10,310 nt of DNA, taken from contig JAEYTV010000268.1 of assembly GCA_023433855.1 (NCBI GenBank), forward strand, positions 1 to 10,310, given 5' to 3'. Numbering within the stretch: position 1 is the stretch's first letter; each line of letters opens with the position of its first letter. A program made the translations under genes and the position numbers. The notes under the pieces are model-generated. The model worked only from the letters and a program-made list of their open reading frames with translations. It was not told where the DNA came from and did not search any database. Origin of the DNA: Pseudomonadota bacterium (GTDB lineage Bacteria > Pseudomonadota > Alphaproteobacteria > Rhizobiales > Rhizobiaceae). Below are positions 1 to 6,047 of this stretch, piece after piece.

Positions 1-318
1 GCCGTGGGCGTCGATACGGATCAGATAATCGCGGCCCTGCCCGTAGTAGACGACAGCAAGATTGATCGCAGCGCTCTGGATGCGTTTGGGGTTATCTAGA
101 AGCAGCAGATCGGGGATCTCCAGGGCAAGGCTGCGCACGATATCGCGGGTTCCATCGCCGCTTCCTCCGTCAGCCGCCACGATCAACATGTCGATGCCCG
201 TTCGCTGCTCATCGAGCTTGCGCAACAGGCGCTCGATCGTTGGTGCTTCGTTAAGGCATGGAATGACCAGCAGCACCCGTGGACTGACCGGACTATCGGT
301 TGGAGGTTGCAGAGTCAT
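1..318 (-). CDS. exoA: Succinoglycan glycosyltransferase ExoA, N-terminal part (cut by window edge)
   Basis: The first 106 residues of a family 2 (GT-A) glycosyltransferase; the rest lies outside the left edge. Visible are the opening beta strand VLLVIPCLNEAPTIERLL (residues 15-32), a nucleotide-binding segment AADGGSGDGT (48-57), and RIDAHG at 101-106, where Asp103-Ala-His105 sits in the place of the DXD metal-binding motif, as I recall for ExoA. In S. meliloti ExoA adds the first glucose (beta-1,3) to the galactose-diphospholipid made by ExoY, on the cytoplasmic face of the inner membrane. The ATG start is supported by a GAGG ribosome binding site 7 bases upstream. That site lies in the last codons of exoL, and the genes are only 8 bases apart, so translation is probably coupled. 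The identity rests on motifs plus the conserved exoL-exoA order. Confidence 0.92.
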   Translation of the reverse strand, partial: MTLQPPTDSPVSPRVLLVIPCLNEAPTIERLLRKLDEQRTGIDMLIVAADGGSGDGTRDIVRSLALEIPDLLLLDNPKRIQSAAINLAVVYYGQGRDYLIRIDAHG

Positions 319-326
319 GGGCGACC

Positions 327-1517
327 TCAAGACTGTACCGTTGATACGTTGGACAGAGCAGCCGAACGGCCACCGCGAGGGGCCAGAGCAGCAAGCCTGG
401 CGACCAGGGCCTTGCACTCGGCCGGACCTGTCACCCACTGCTCTCGCTCCACGGCGCCAAGACGCGATGCAAGCTCCAGATACCGTTCGCCGCTCATCCC
501 GCTGAACAATGCTTGAAGCGCCTCGGGGGTTGCTACGTCCAGAATGACACCGATGTCGCGTGTGCCGACGAAGCGCGCGGTTTCCGTCGCCGACAAGGCT
601 ATCGGAACAGCGCCGTGCAGCCCCCCTTCGTAGAGCCTGTTGGGCAGGAGCCAGCTCGAATTCAGCCCCTCCTCGAAGAAATCGATCGCCCATGTGAAGT
701 GAACATCGTCATAGATTGCTGCAAGATCTTCCGGATTCCGGTACGGACCATGAAACTCGACATTTGGGGCAAGCTTCACCTGCGCCTCGAAATCATCGAA
801 TTCGCCGTAAGCCGGCCGGCCGCGGAGCACGATCTCCACCTTGCCTTCCATCCTCTCGGCGAAGGCGGTTAGGATCTCGAGAGACTTACGGCAACGGATG
901 GCGCCGAACCAGCCGATACGCCACGGCGAACCGGGCTCCGGAAGCCGCTTCGTAGTGACCGAATACTCTTCCCCAACCCGGCTCAGGACCTTGTTCTCCA
1001 GAAGCAGGACGGGCAATTGGAGGCCTGACATGGGCCTGAAGAAATTCTCGACGAAAGCGGGGGAACTGGTGATGAGGAGGCTCGCGCGCTGGCCGAAATA
1101 ACGTTGCACTCCGCGCATCAGTCGTCCCTTCGCCCCATTGTCGAGGAGAAGCCTATGGATATCGAGGCACTCGTAGACGACAGGAATGTCGGCGCCGAAC
1201 AGCGCTGCGGCAGAACCGGCGAGCGCCAGGGTTTCCAGGTTGCGGGCAATCACGACGTCCGGCTTGTCGACTGCCGCCAGTTTCCGCCTCAATGAAGACC
1301 GGGCGCCGACCACTGCACCGATGCGCTGGAGGAAACGCCCATCGGCCGTCTGCCCCAGTTCGACCGTCGGCACATCCCGTTCGTCCGCGAGCAGATTGGC
1401 ACCGCGCCTAAAGCCGGCGAGGGTCACATCCGCCCCCCCCACCCTGAGCGCAAGCACGCGCCGCCGGATCGCAGCATCCGCTAGATCGTGTGCGAGATAG
1501 AGTACGTTCAGGCTCAA
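327..1517 (-). CDS. exoL: Succinoglycan glycosyltransferase ExoL
   Basis: A 396-residue cytoplasmic GT-B type glycosyltransferase, close to the roughly 400 residues of S. meliloti ExoL. The N-terminal Rossmann-like half begins NVLYLAHDLADAAIRRRV (residues 4-21), with VVYECLDIHRLLL at 113-125. The second half begins WRIGWFGAIRCRKS (199-212) and has the acceptor/donor region FEEGLNSSWLLPNRLYEGG (281-299), which resembles the C-terminal signature of GT4-like enzymes. In S. meliloti ExoL adds a beta-1,4 glucose after ExoA, which fits its place just before exoA. The start is taken as TTG at 1517-1515 because AAGGAG lies 9 bases upstream (1527-1532) and the N-terminal strand begins immediately. No ATG nearby keeps that strand intact. 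It follows exoK after a 64-base gap and precedes exoA by 8 bases, so it is part of the exoHKLA operon. Confidence 0.93.
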   Translation of the reverse strand: MSLNVLYLAHDLADAAIRRRVLALRVGGADVTLAGFRRGANLLADERDVPTVELGQTADGRFLQRIGAVVGARSSLRRKLAAVDKPDVVIARNLETLALAGSAAALFGADIPVVYECLDIHRLLLDNGAKGRLMRGVQRYFGQRASLLITSSPAFVENFFRPMSGLQLPVLLLENKVLSRVGEEYSVTTKRLPEPGSPWRIGWFGAIRCRKSLEILTAFAERMEGKVEIVLRGRPAYGEFDDFEAQVKLAPNVEFHGPYRNPEDLAAIYDDVHFTWAIDFFEEGLNSSWLLPNRLYEGGLHGAVPIALSATETARFVGTRDIGVILDVATPEALQALFSGMSGERYLELASRLGAVEREQWVTGPAECKALVARLAALAPRGGRSAALSNVSTVQS

Positions 1518-1526
1518 CGGGTGTAA

Positions 1527-1532
1527 CTCCTT
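1527..1532 (-). promoter_or_regulatory. Ribosome binding site deciding the TTG start of exoL
   Basis: AAGGAG on the minus strand, 9 bases before TTG at 1517. The protein's first beta strand (NVLYLAHDL) begins three residues later, so a downstream start would remove part of the fold. Confidence 0.6.
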
Positions 1533-1581
1533 GGCAGGTCACCGGTTTGCGATGGTTGTCGAGAGACGGGTGATCTACAGA

Positions 1582-2376
1582 TCAATCGACGCGGCAAAGC
1601 ACGGATTCGGGAAACTGGCAGTCCTCCCCTAGCGCCGTGAAGGCGATGCGATCGATGCTCATGGTTGCGGGCTGGCTATAGGAGAATGCACCCATCCAGT
1701 CCTTTAGCGTGTCGGTGCCCCACAGGCTGACGAAGATCTTCTGAGGGTTCGATGGGATCTTCGCTTTATCCGTTACCTCGTGCACAAGCTCGCCATTCAC
1801 GAAGTAGCGGATGCGGTTCTCTTCCCAGATGAAGGCGTAGTCGTTGAACCCCTTGTCGGCACCACCTGCAACCGGCACGAGCTTTTCGTTGCCCCCCTTG
1901 CCGCTGACATACTGGTTGACCTGCACTTCGGCGCTGTTCTTGCCGACGACCTCAAAATCAATCTCGTCGTGGGGCTTCTTGTCGGTTGGCCCGATATAGG
2001 TAAAGAACGCCGAATTCAGCCCGGAACCCGGGGCTGCCTTGATGCGCGCTTCGTAGGTTCCGTAGCCGTATCGCGCCCGGGTCTGGACTTCTCCACAAGC
2101 GTAGTTCCTGTCGCCCGTCTTGCGCTGAGCAAAGGTCAGTTCCAGGACGCCGCCTTCCAGGTTGATCTGCCGTTTGGACCAGGTGCAGTTCTGGTGAGCC
2201 CCGTTGTTCCAGCCGTCGGAGATATACCAGAAGCTGCGATCCAGGCTATCGAAGTTCTCCACGAAAGACGTTCCCGCGCCCTGCTGCGCATAGGCCACCG
2301 CCGGCGATAGGGCCATGATCGCAATCGCTGTGATTGCTCTGCAGGTTCCTTGAATCTGTCTGGCTTTCCCCATCAT
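1582..2376 (-). CDS. exoK: Secreted endo-beta-glycanase ExoK (GH16, succinoglycan depolymerase)
   Basis: A 264-residue glycoside hydrolase family 16 enzyme (S. meliloti ExoK is about 270). A Sec signal peptide is clear: basic start, hydrophobic core AITAIAIMALSPAVAYA, likely cleavage after Ala30. The GH16 catalytic motif is intact as HDEIDFE at 136-142, with Glu138 the expected nucleophile and Glu142 the acid/base. Substrate-cleft aromatics are present (GYGTYEARIKAAPGSGLNSAF, first part 104-123; FIWEENRIRYFVNG, 182-195). In S. meliloti ExoK cleaves nascent succinoglycan to lower molecular weight outside the cell. Two ATG codons are adjacent (2376 and 2373). AGGTGA lies within the end of exoH, so either start is possible and the second has the better spacing. 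The exoH stop is 3 bases upstream of the first ATG, so the two genes are translationally linked. Confidence 0.95.
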   Translation of the reverse strand: MMGKARQIQGTCRAITAIAIMALSPAVAYAQQGAGTSFVENFDSLDRSFWYISDGWNNGAHQNCTWSKRQINLEGGVLELTFAQRKTGDRNYACGEVQTRARYGYGTYEARIKAAPGSGLNSAFFTYIGPTDKKPHDEIDFEVVGKNSAEVQVNQYVSGKGGNEKLVPVAGGADKGFNDYAFIWEENRIRYFVNGELVHEVTDKAKIPSNPQKIFVSLWGTDTLKDWMGAFSYSQPATMSIDRIAFTALGEDCQFPESVLCRVD

Positions 2377-2379
2377 GTC

Positions 2380-3519
2380 TCACCTGTGCTGTTTCGTTAT
2401 TGCGGTTTTGCCGAAGGCGGCGGCCGAAGCGGATCCGGACGCGGCGGCAACCTTGGCCTTGCGTCCCCGGCCGCCGGTAAGAAGCTCGTACTGATCAGGC
2501 AACCAGCACAAGACAAGACGATTGGAGGTCACGAGGATCGCGAAGCTTGCGAGTACCGCGCCGATGTAGAAAACCGGATAGAGTTCCTCCCCTGCCACGC
2601 GATTCCAGACCATCCACATCGCAACGAGCAATGGATAGTGCGCGCAGAATATCCAGAAGCTCAGCGATCCCGTCGAAGCGAGCCGCTGGCCGACTTGAGT
2701 TTTGACAAGCAGGCTGGACAAAAGCCAGAAACCGGCGGCCCCGAAGATGGAAAGGGTGTTGCGGGCGAGATCGACCGCCCATGGGTAGGACGGACCCGTC
2801 CAGTATTGCACGATGGAAAGGCCGATTGCGGCGGTGAGCGTCGCGAGCGTGCCGTGTACGGCGAACCGGTCGAGCGCCTTCAGGTCCGCTTGACGGAGCG
2901 CCAGGAAGATGCCGAGGGCGAAACTGAACAGAATCGAATTCTTGAGCACCAGAAGAAGTGTCACATCCGGCAGAACGGCCACGATAAGGAGCACGCCGAG
3001 TGTCGGGGCCGGGTAACGGCGCACCAGAAATACCAGGAGAGGCGAGAGAATGATGCAAACGAGCAGATCCCGCAGGAAGTAGAGCGGGATGTCGATAGGC
3101 ATGCCCTCTGTTGCGGCGGCGTAAGTCAGCAGTTTGCGTCCAGAGGAGGTCCAAAGGTCTGGGAAGTAACCGATTCCGACGCCAAACCGCTGAACAAGAA
3201 GGACGGGCACAAACAGCGCCAGATTCCAGAGCACAAACGGCAGCAGGACCGTCCGTGACTTGCCGCGCAACGTCTTCAGGTAATCGAATGTATCCGCGCC
3301 ACGCTGGAACAGCAGATAGCCGGAGATGATGCTGAGGCACGGGACGCCTATTCGGAACAGGCTATCCCGCAGGAAGACCCGCCCCCAGTCGAAAACACCG
3401 TTCATTCCCAAGAAGGGACTTGTTTTCTGATCATGCGGCACATGCACGAAGATGATGCCCGAGATCAGGAGTATGCGCATCAAATTGATACGGGAGGATA
3501 TGATCTGATCAACCGCCAA
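2380..3519 (-). CDS. exoH: Succinoglycan succinyltransferase ExoH (acyltransferase 3 family)
   Basis: A 379-residue multi-pass inner-membrane protein of the acyltransferase 3 (OafA/NodX) family, close to S. meliloti ExoH in length. Family residues are present in the first helix: Arg15 and His26 in LMRILLISGIIFVHVPHD (13-30). SIISGYLLF (63-71) and KSRTVLLPFVLWN (87-99) match the next conserved blocks. About ten hydrophobic segments follow, and the tail is a basic, Ala-rich cytoplasmic-type end. In S. meliloti ExoH transfers succinyl groups to the octasaccharide, a modification needed for symbiotically active polymer. The TTG start (3519-3517) is preferred because AAAAGGGGTGA lies upstream with 9 bases of spacing. 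The in-frame ATG at 3480 has no ribosome binding site and would remove the family start of the first helix. It is the first gene of the minus-strand operon exoH-K-L-A. The substrate (succinyl) is inferred from homology and context. Confidence 0.93.
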   Translation of the reverse strand: MAVDQIISSRINLMRILLISGIIFVHVPHDQKTSPFLGMNGVFDWGRVFLRDSLFRIGVPCLSIISGYLLFQRGADTFDYLKTLRGKSRTVLLPFVLWNLALFVPVLLVQRFGVGIGYFPDLWTSSGRKLLTYAAATEGMPIDIPLYFLRDLLVCIILSPLLVFLVRRYPAPTLGVLLIVAVLPDVTLLLVLKNSILFSFALGIFLALRQADLKALDRFAVHGTLATLTAAIGLSIVQYWTGPSYPWAVDLARNTLSIFGAAGFWLLSSLLVKTQVGQRLASTGSLSFWIFCAHYPLLVAMWMVWNRVAGEELYPVFYIGAVLASFAILVTSNRLVLCWLPDQYELLTGGRGRKAKVAAASGSASAAAFGKTAITKQHR

Positions 3520-3525
3520 TACGGG

Positions 3526-3536
3526 TCACCCCTTTT
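3526..3536 (-). promoter_or_regulatory. Ribosome binding site deciding the TTG start of exoH
   Basis: On the minus strand this reads AAAAGGGGTGA, with the G-run ending 9 bases before TTG at 3519. The only nearby ATG (3480) is preceded on the coding strand by a C-rich stretch (CCTCCC) that cannot pair with 16S rRNA, so the TTG start is the better supported one. Confidence 0.6.
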
Positions 3537-3672
3537 GAGCGGCGCCTCCCGTCACCGCGGTTTCCATCAGAGCAGACCTAAGCCCGCAACCATGCAAAAG
3601 ATCGCCGTGACTTTGGAACAAAATGTGGCGCCGCAGCAGAAACTGCGTCTCAGGCCGTCGGGCCGTCTTGGC

Positions 3673-3693
3673 TCATGGATTTCTCATCCATGA
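3673..3693. repeat. Perfect 8-bp inverted repeat upstream of exoH
   Basis: TCATGGAT, a 5-base spacer, then ATCCATGA. It lies 154 bases upstream of the exoH start in the only plausible promoter region of the exoHKLA operon. There is no T-run on either side, so it does not look like a terminator. An operator or leader structure is possible. No promoter could be called with confidence beside it. Confidence 0.5.
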
Positions 3694-3751
3694 TAATTCG
3701 TAGGATCATGCTTGCTTTCCAGAGGGTTTGAGCCGGGCCGCCGGACAAAAT

Positions 3752-3766
3752 TGCTGCACCGCAGCA
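3752..3766. repeat. Short inverted repeat (6-bp stem, 3-base loop)
   Basis: TGCTGC, loop ACC, GCAGCA in the exoH-exoU spacer. The stem is perfect but short. There is no T-run and no clear gene assignment, so the function is unknown. Confidence 0.35.
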
Positions 3767-4231
3767 CAGGCAAAATAAACCTGGCGGAGCAACTGAAGTA
3801 ACGCGGCCGCCGTATTGAGGTACCTCCTCGTCTTTCGCACACGGCCCAATCGTGGCATTTTCTGGGCAAATTTTCGGCGCTTTCACACAGTCGGTCGATA
3901 TGGTCCTCAGCTGCTTCCTGCGCCGCGCCACCTTGGCGATTTCTCGCCACAGCGCCTGCTCGATCAGGAAGAAGAGGACCTCGGAGCGCCGCGTGCCTCC
4001 CGCTGCGCCAGCCGCTACCCTCGTGAAAAGGGGATGTTAACCGTTCCGCAACGCCGCGAAGGAAGATCCGATGGCGGCGCGGTCACCCACCCTGCGGCCA
4101 TGGTCGCCGCCATGCCGGAGTTTCATGACCTCCCCAGGAACCGCAAGAAGACCTTCCTCGCGCCCTGAGAATCGGCCGACTTCGGCATGCGGAATGGGTT
4201 TGTGAGCCTGTCCGGCAGGTCCAACTCCGTC

Positions 4232-4273
4232 ATCCGCAACATCGCGGATCCGGAACTGGTGATTGCCGAATCC
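4232..4273. repeat. Overlapping palindromes resembling an intergenic repeat element
   Basis: Two dyads share sequence. ATCCGC, a 6-base loop and GCGGAT occupy 4232-4249. GGATCCGG, a 12-base loop and CCGAATCC (one mismatch in 8) occupy 4246-4273. Clustered imperfect palindromes in a gene-free spacer are typical of REP/BIME-like dispersed repeats of proteobacteria. That this unit is repeated elsewhere in the genome is inference, because only one copy lies in the window. Confidence 0.4.
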
Positions 4274-4315
4274 ATGACGGGGCGATCCTTGCGGATGTCT
4301 TGCCAGTCCGGGTCG

Positions 4316-4334
4316 TGCGGTTTGAAAAACCACA
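4316..4334. repeat. Hairpin in the exoH-exoU spacer
   Basis: GGTTT, loop GAA, AAACC, extended outward by TG/CA across one mismatch. It lies about 180 bases beyond the stop of exoU on the minus strand. It lacks a following T-run there, so a terminator role for exoU is doubtful. It may belong to the same palindromic element as the neighbouring dyads. Confidence 0.3.
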
Positions 4335-4510
4335 ACAGACGCCGGATGTTTCCGACGCGGGAGGCGTCCGCACGATGGCCAAGCCACGGTCGGCGGCACC
4401 ATCCCTCCTCGCGCCCTGGCAGGCGAGTCGGTCGGAACCCCGCTTCGCCCAACAATGTGCCGGAGGAGCGGCAAGCAGAAGTTCCGAAGCGCTTTGAGTA
4501 TTTGACGGGA

Positions 4511-5512
4511 CTACTTCTGGGCGGCTGGCACGCCGGGCAGCAGATAGCGCATCTGCCGCGGCTCGGAAGCAGGAGCAGCCGTGCCGCGCAGCAGCTCAAG
4601 CTTGTCGAGAGCGATACCCGCGGCAATAGTCGGTATCACCCCCGGGCGACCGAAGAGGTGCCGGAGGGCCGCGAGTTTCCCCCGCTGGGATTTGACGTCC
4701 AGGAATGCCCGCAGTTCGTATTTGCCACGAACATGATCCCGATGGCGAAGAACCACTGGGCGCGCCGAGGCAGGCAAGATCGGATCCGCGAGTACCGCTT
4801 CGTCCGCCAGGTAAAGCATGCGAAGATCCTCGGTGCGATGCCGGCCACTGAGCGAATCCTGCCGCACGACGGCGCCGTAGCCGCAATGCTCGATGACCTT
4901 GTAGCGGGCTCCCCTGACCATAGCGCGGACGTAAAGGTCGTAGTCTTCACCGAGCCTCATCTCCTCCTTGTAACGCAGTGCGTGCGCTTCGAGGAATGCG
5001 CGGCGGATAACCGGTTTCAGAAAGCCGATTTCTCCCCGCCTCACCCCGCGTCTCGAGATGTTCCCTTCCACGAAACTGGTGAGCGACATCGTTCGCGGCC
5101 GGAGCTTGAACCGTTCAGGACGCAGACTTTCCTCCGCCTCTTGGACGAAGGCGATATTGTCCGCAATCAGGTCCCAATCATCCTCGGCAAGCATCGGCTC
5201 GAACCGCCCAGGGAAGAAAAAGTCGTCGGCGTCGAGAATGGCGATGAGGGGCGAGCGCGACTCGGCGATCGCATGGTTGCGGGCAGCCGATGGGCCCCGG
5301 TTGGTCTTGAATGCCATGATCTTGAGGCGGCCGGAGCCGTCGTCGGCACCTAAGGCCACTTCTGCCGTGGCATCGGTCGACGCATCGTCGACAACCACCA
5401 CCTCGCTGACGGCAGCTTCACTCAGAGCCGACGCGATGGCACGCCCGATGGTCTCAGCTGCATTCCTGGCGGCGATGATGACGCAAACCGCCTGCTGGAC
5501 GTTCTCAGCCAT
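4511..5512 (-). CDS. exoU: Succinoglycan glycosyltransferase ExoU (GT2)
   Basis: A 333-residue GT-A family 2 glycosyltransferase (S. meliloti ExoU is about 346). Visible are the nucleotide-binding start VCVIIAARNAAETIGRAI (9-26), VVVVDDASTDAT (38-49), NRGPSAARNHAI (71-82), the metal-binding motif LDADD (93-97) and the catalytic-base region LGEDYDLYVRA (187-197). There is no membrane anchor. In S. meliloti ExoU adds a beta-1,6 glucose, the sixth glucose, to the side chain. The assignment among exo glycosyltransferases leans on its place directly after exoX; on sequence alone it could be called a generic GT2 such as ExoO or ExoW. The ATG start has GGAG about 8 bases upstream. It lies 76 bases after exoX on the same strand with no terminator between, so they are probably co-transcribed. 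exoT-W-V, which precede exoU in the S. meliloti map, are missing on its other side. Confidence 0.88.
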   Translation of the reverse strand: MAENVQQAVCVIIAARNAAETIGRAIASALSEAAVSEVVVVDDASTDATAEVALGADDGSGRLKIMAFKTNRGPSAARNHAIAESRSPLIAILDADDFFFPGRFEPMLAEDDWDLIADNIAFVQEAEESLRPERFKLRPRTMSLTSFVEGNISRRGVRRGEIGFLKPVIRRAFLEAHALRYKEEMRLGEDYDLYVRAMVRGARYKVIEHCGYGAVVRQDSLSGRHRTEDLRMLYLADEAVLADPILPASARPVVLRHRDHVRGKYELRAFLDVKSQRGKLAALRHLFGRPGVIPTIAAGIALDKLELLRGTAAPASEPRQMRYLLPGVPAAQK

Positions 5513-5588
5513 AGTGTTCTCCGAACTCTCAAGTCAGGAACTATGGGCCCAGAAACATGGCCGTGGTGTGATGGAATGCGAGAAACCG

Positions 5589-5882
5589 CTACGCGTCGCG
5601 AGTCGGCAGGTTCGCGGCCGCATCGGGTCTCAGCGCGTCGCGTGCACTGCTGTCTCGTCGGCTCATGACTGACGGCCTGGGGGGGAGGATCGCGCTGCGT
5701 TGCTTCTTCTCGCGCGAGACCAGGTAGAGAACGCCGACAAAATAACCGACTTGCAAAATCACCGCACAAATCAACGTGTAAAGGAATGCCGCGAGCACCG
5801 AGCCGCTGATCAGATACGCAGAGACCGCAGACACGATGAGAACACCTGTCATGTACACAAACACGCGCGGCGCGTACATCAT
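5589..5882 (-). CDS. exoX: Exopolysaccharide production repressor ExoX
   Basis: A small inner-membrane protein of 97 residues from the start chosen here. It has two hydrophobic helices, VFVYMTGVLIVSAVSAYLIS and AAFLYTLICAVILQVGYFVG, followed by a basic cytoplasmic-type tail (SREKKQRS). ExoX (98 residues in S. meliloti) inhibits succinoglycan synthesis post-translationally, acting with or on ExoY, and the balance between the two sets output. The divergent exoX-exoY arrangement supports the call. The frame is open up to an ATG at 5948, which would give 119 residues. However, GGGAGGAAG lies directly before the ATG-ATG pair at 5882/5879, and neither the ATG at 5948 nor that at 5897 has a ribosome binding site. 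The length from 5882 also fits the family. The second ATG (5879) has better spacing. Confidence 0.88.
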   Translation of the reverse strand: MMYAPRVFVYMTGVLIVSAVSAYLISGSVLAAFLYTLICAVILQVGYFVGVLYLVSREKKQRSAILPPRPSVMSRRDSSARDALRPDAAANLPTRDA

Positions 5883-5916
5883 CTTCCTCCCGAACATCGG
5901 ATGTTCAGTTTTATGG

Positions 5917-5940
5917 TTCTTGGGGCTCCTCTCCCAAGAA
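5917..5940 (-). promoter_or_regulatory. exoX leader hairpin with Shine-Dalgarno-like loop
   Basis: On the minus strand this reads TTCTTGGG, loop AGAGGAGC, CCCAAGAA: a perfect 8-bp stem whose loop displays AGAGGAG. It ends 34 bases before the preferred exoX start. A second small hairpin (CCATA/TATGG, loop of 6) lies just upstream at 5945-5960. A GGA-containing hairpin loop near a ribosome binding site is the type of target used by CsrA/RsmA proteins. That link is inference, and the structure itself is seen directly. Confidence 0.5.
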
Positions 5941-5944
5941 ACAA

Positions 5945-5960
5945 CCATACGGTTCTATGG
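5945..5960. repeat. Small inverted repeat beside the exoX leader hairpin
   Basis: CCATA, a 6-base spacer (CGGTTC) and TATGG. It directly adjoins the larger leader hairpin and covers the upstream ATG at 5948. With a stem of only 5 bp it could be chance. Confidence 0.3.
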
Positions 5961-5981
5961 AAGGGGATTCAAGTTCTTGCC

Positions 5982-5992
5982 TCTATTTGTAC
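5982..5992 (-). promoter_or_regulatory. 11-bp element, copy facing exoX
   Basis: On the minus strand this reads GTACAAATAGA, preceded by TGACC, 100 bases upstream of the exoX start. The same 11 bases occur on the plus strand at 6384-6394 facing exoY, preceded by TGAACT. A shared binding site for one regulator of both divergent units is a reasonable inference, but no known regulator is recognised. Confidence 0.35.
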
Positions 5993-6047
5993 GGTCACAC
6001 TAGTGAAACTTTCGTAAGCTTTTCGGAGGTTCCGAGAAATAGCCCCG

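Larger units (their letters stand above)
3520..4510. other. Gene-poor spacer between exoH and exoU
   Basis: About 990 bases between the start of exoH and the end of exoU with no convincing intact gene on either strand. Open frames exist, as expected at high GC, but none combines a ribosome binding site, a recognisable fold and consistent codon use. The part next to exoH (3520 to about 3900) is less GC-rich than the genes, as expected of a promoter region for the exoH operon. The part near exoU holds clustered palindromes. In S. meliloti this is where exoI, exoT, exoW and exoV lie, and nothing here resembles those products. Two minus-strand stretches (about 3905-4036 and 4123-4380) show G/C-biased third positions and may be remnants. 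Confidence 0.6.

Noticed and set aside
2350..3258. A 302-codon plus-strand frame opposite exoH
   Set aside because: It is antisense to a clear acyltransferase gene. The highly charged, Arg/Glu/Gln-rich translation is a shadow of hydrophobic membrane codons.
3520..4510. Insertion sequence filling the exoH-exoU gap
   Set aside because: No transposase motif, no terminal inverted repeats at plausible ends and no target duplication were seen. The palindromes are internal and short.
4187..5353. A 388-codon plus-strand frame across the spacer and exoU
   Set aside because: Most of it is the antisense of exoU, whose GT2 motifs are unambiguous. The remainder is palindromic spacer, and the product is rich in Arg, Pro and Ser as is typical of a shadow frame.
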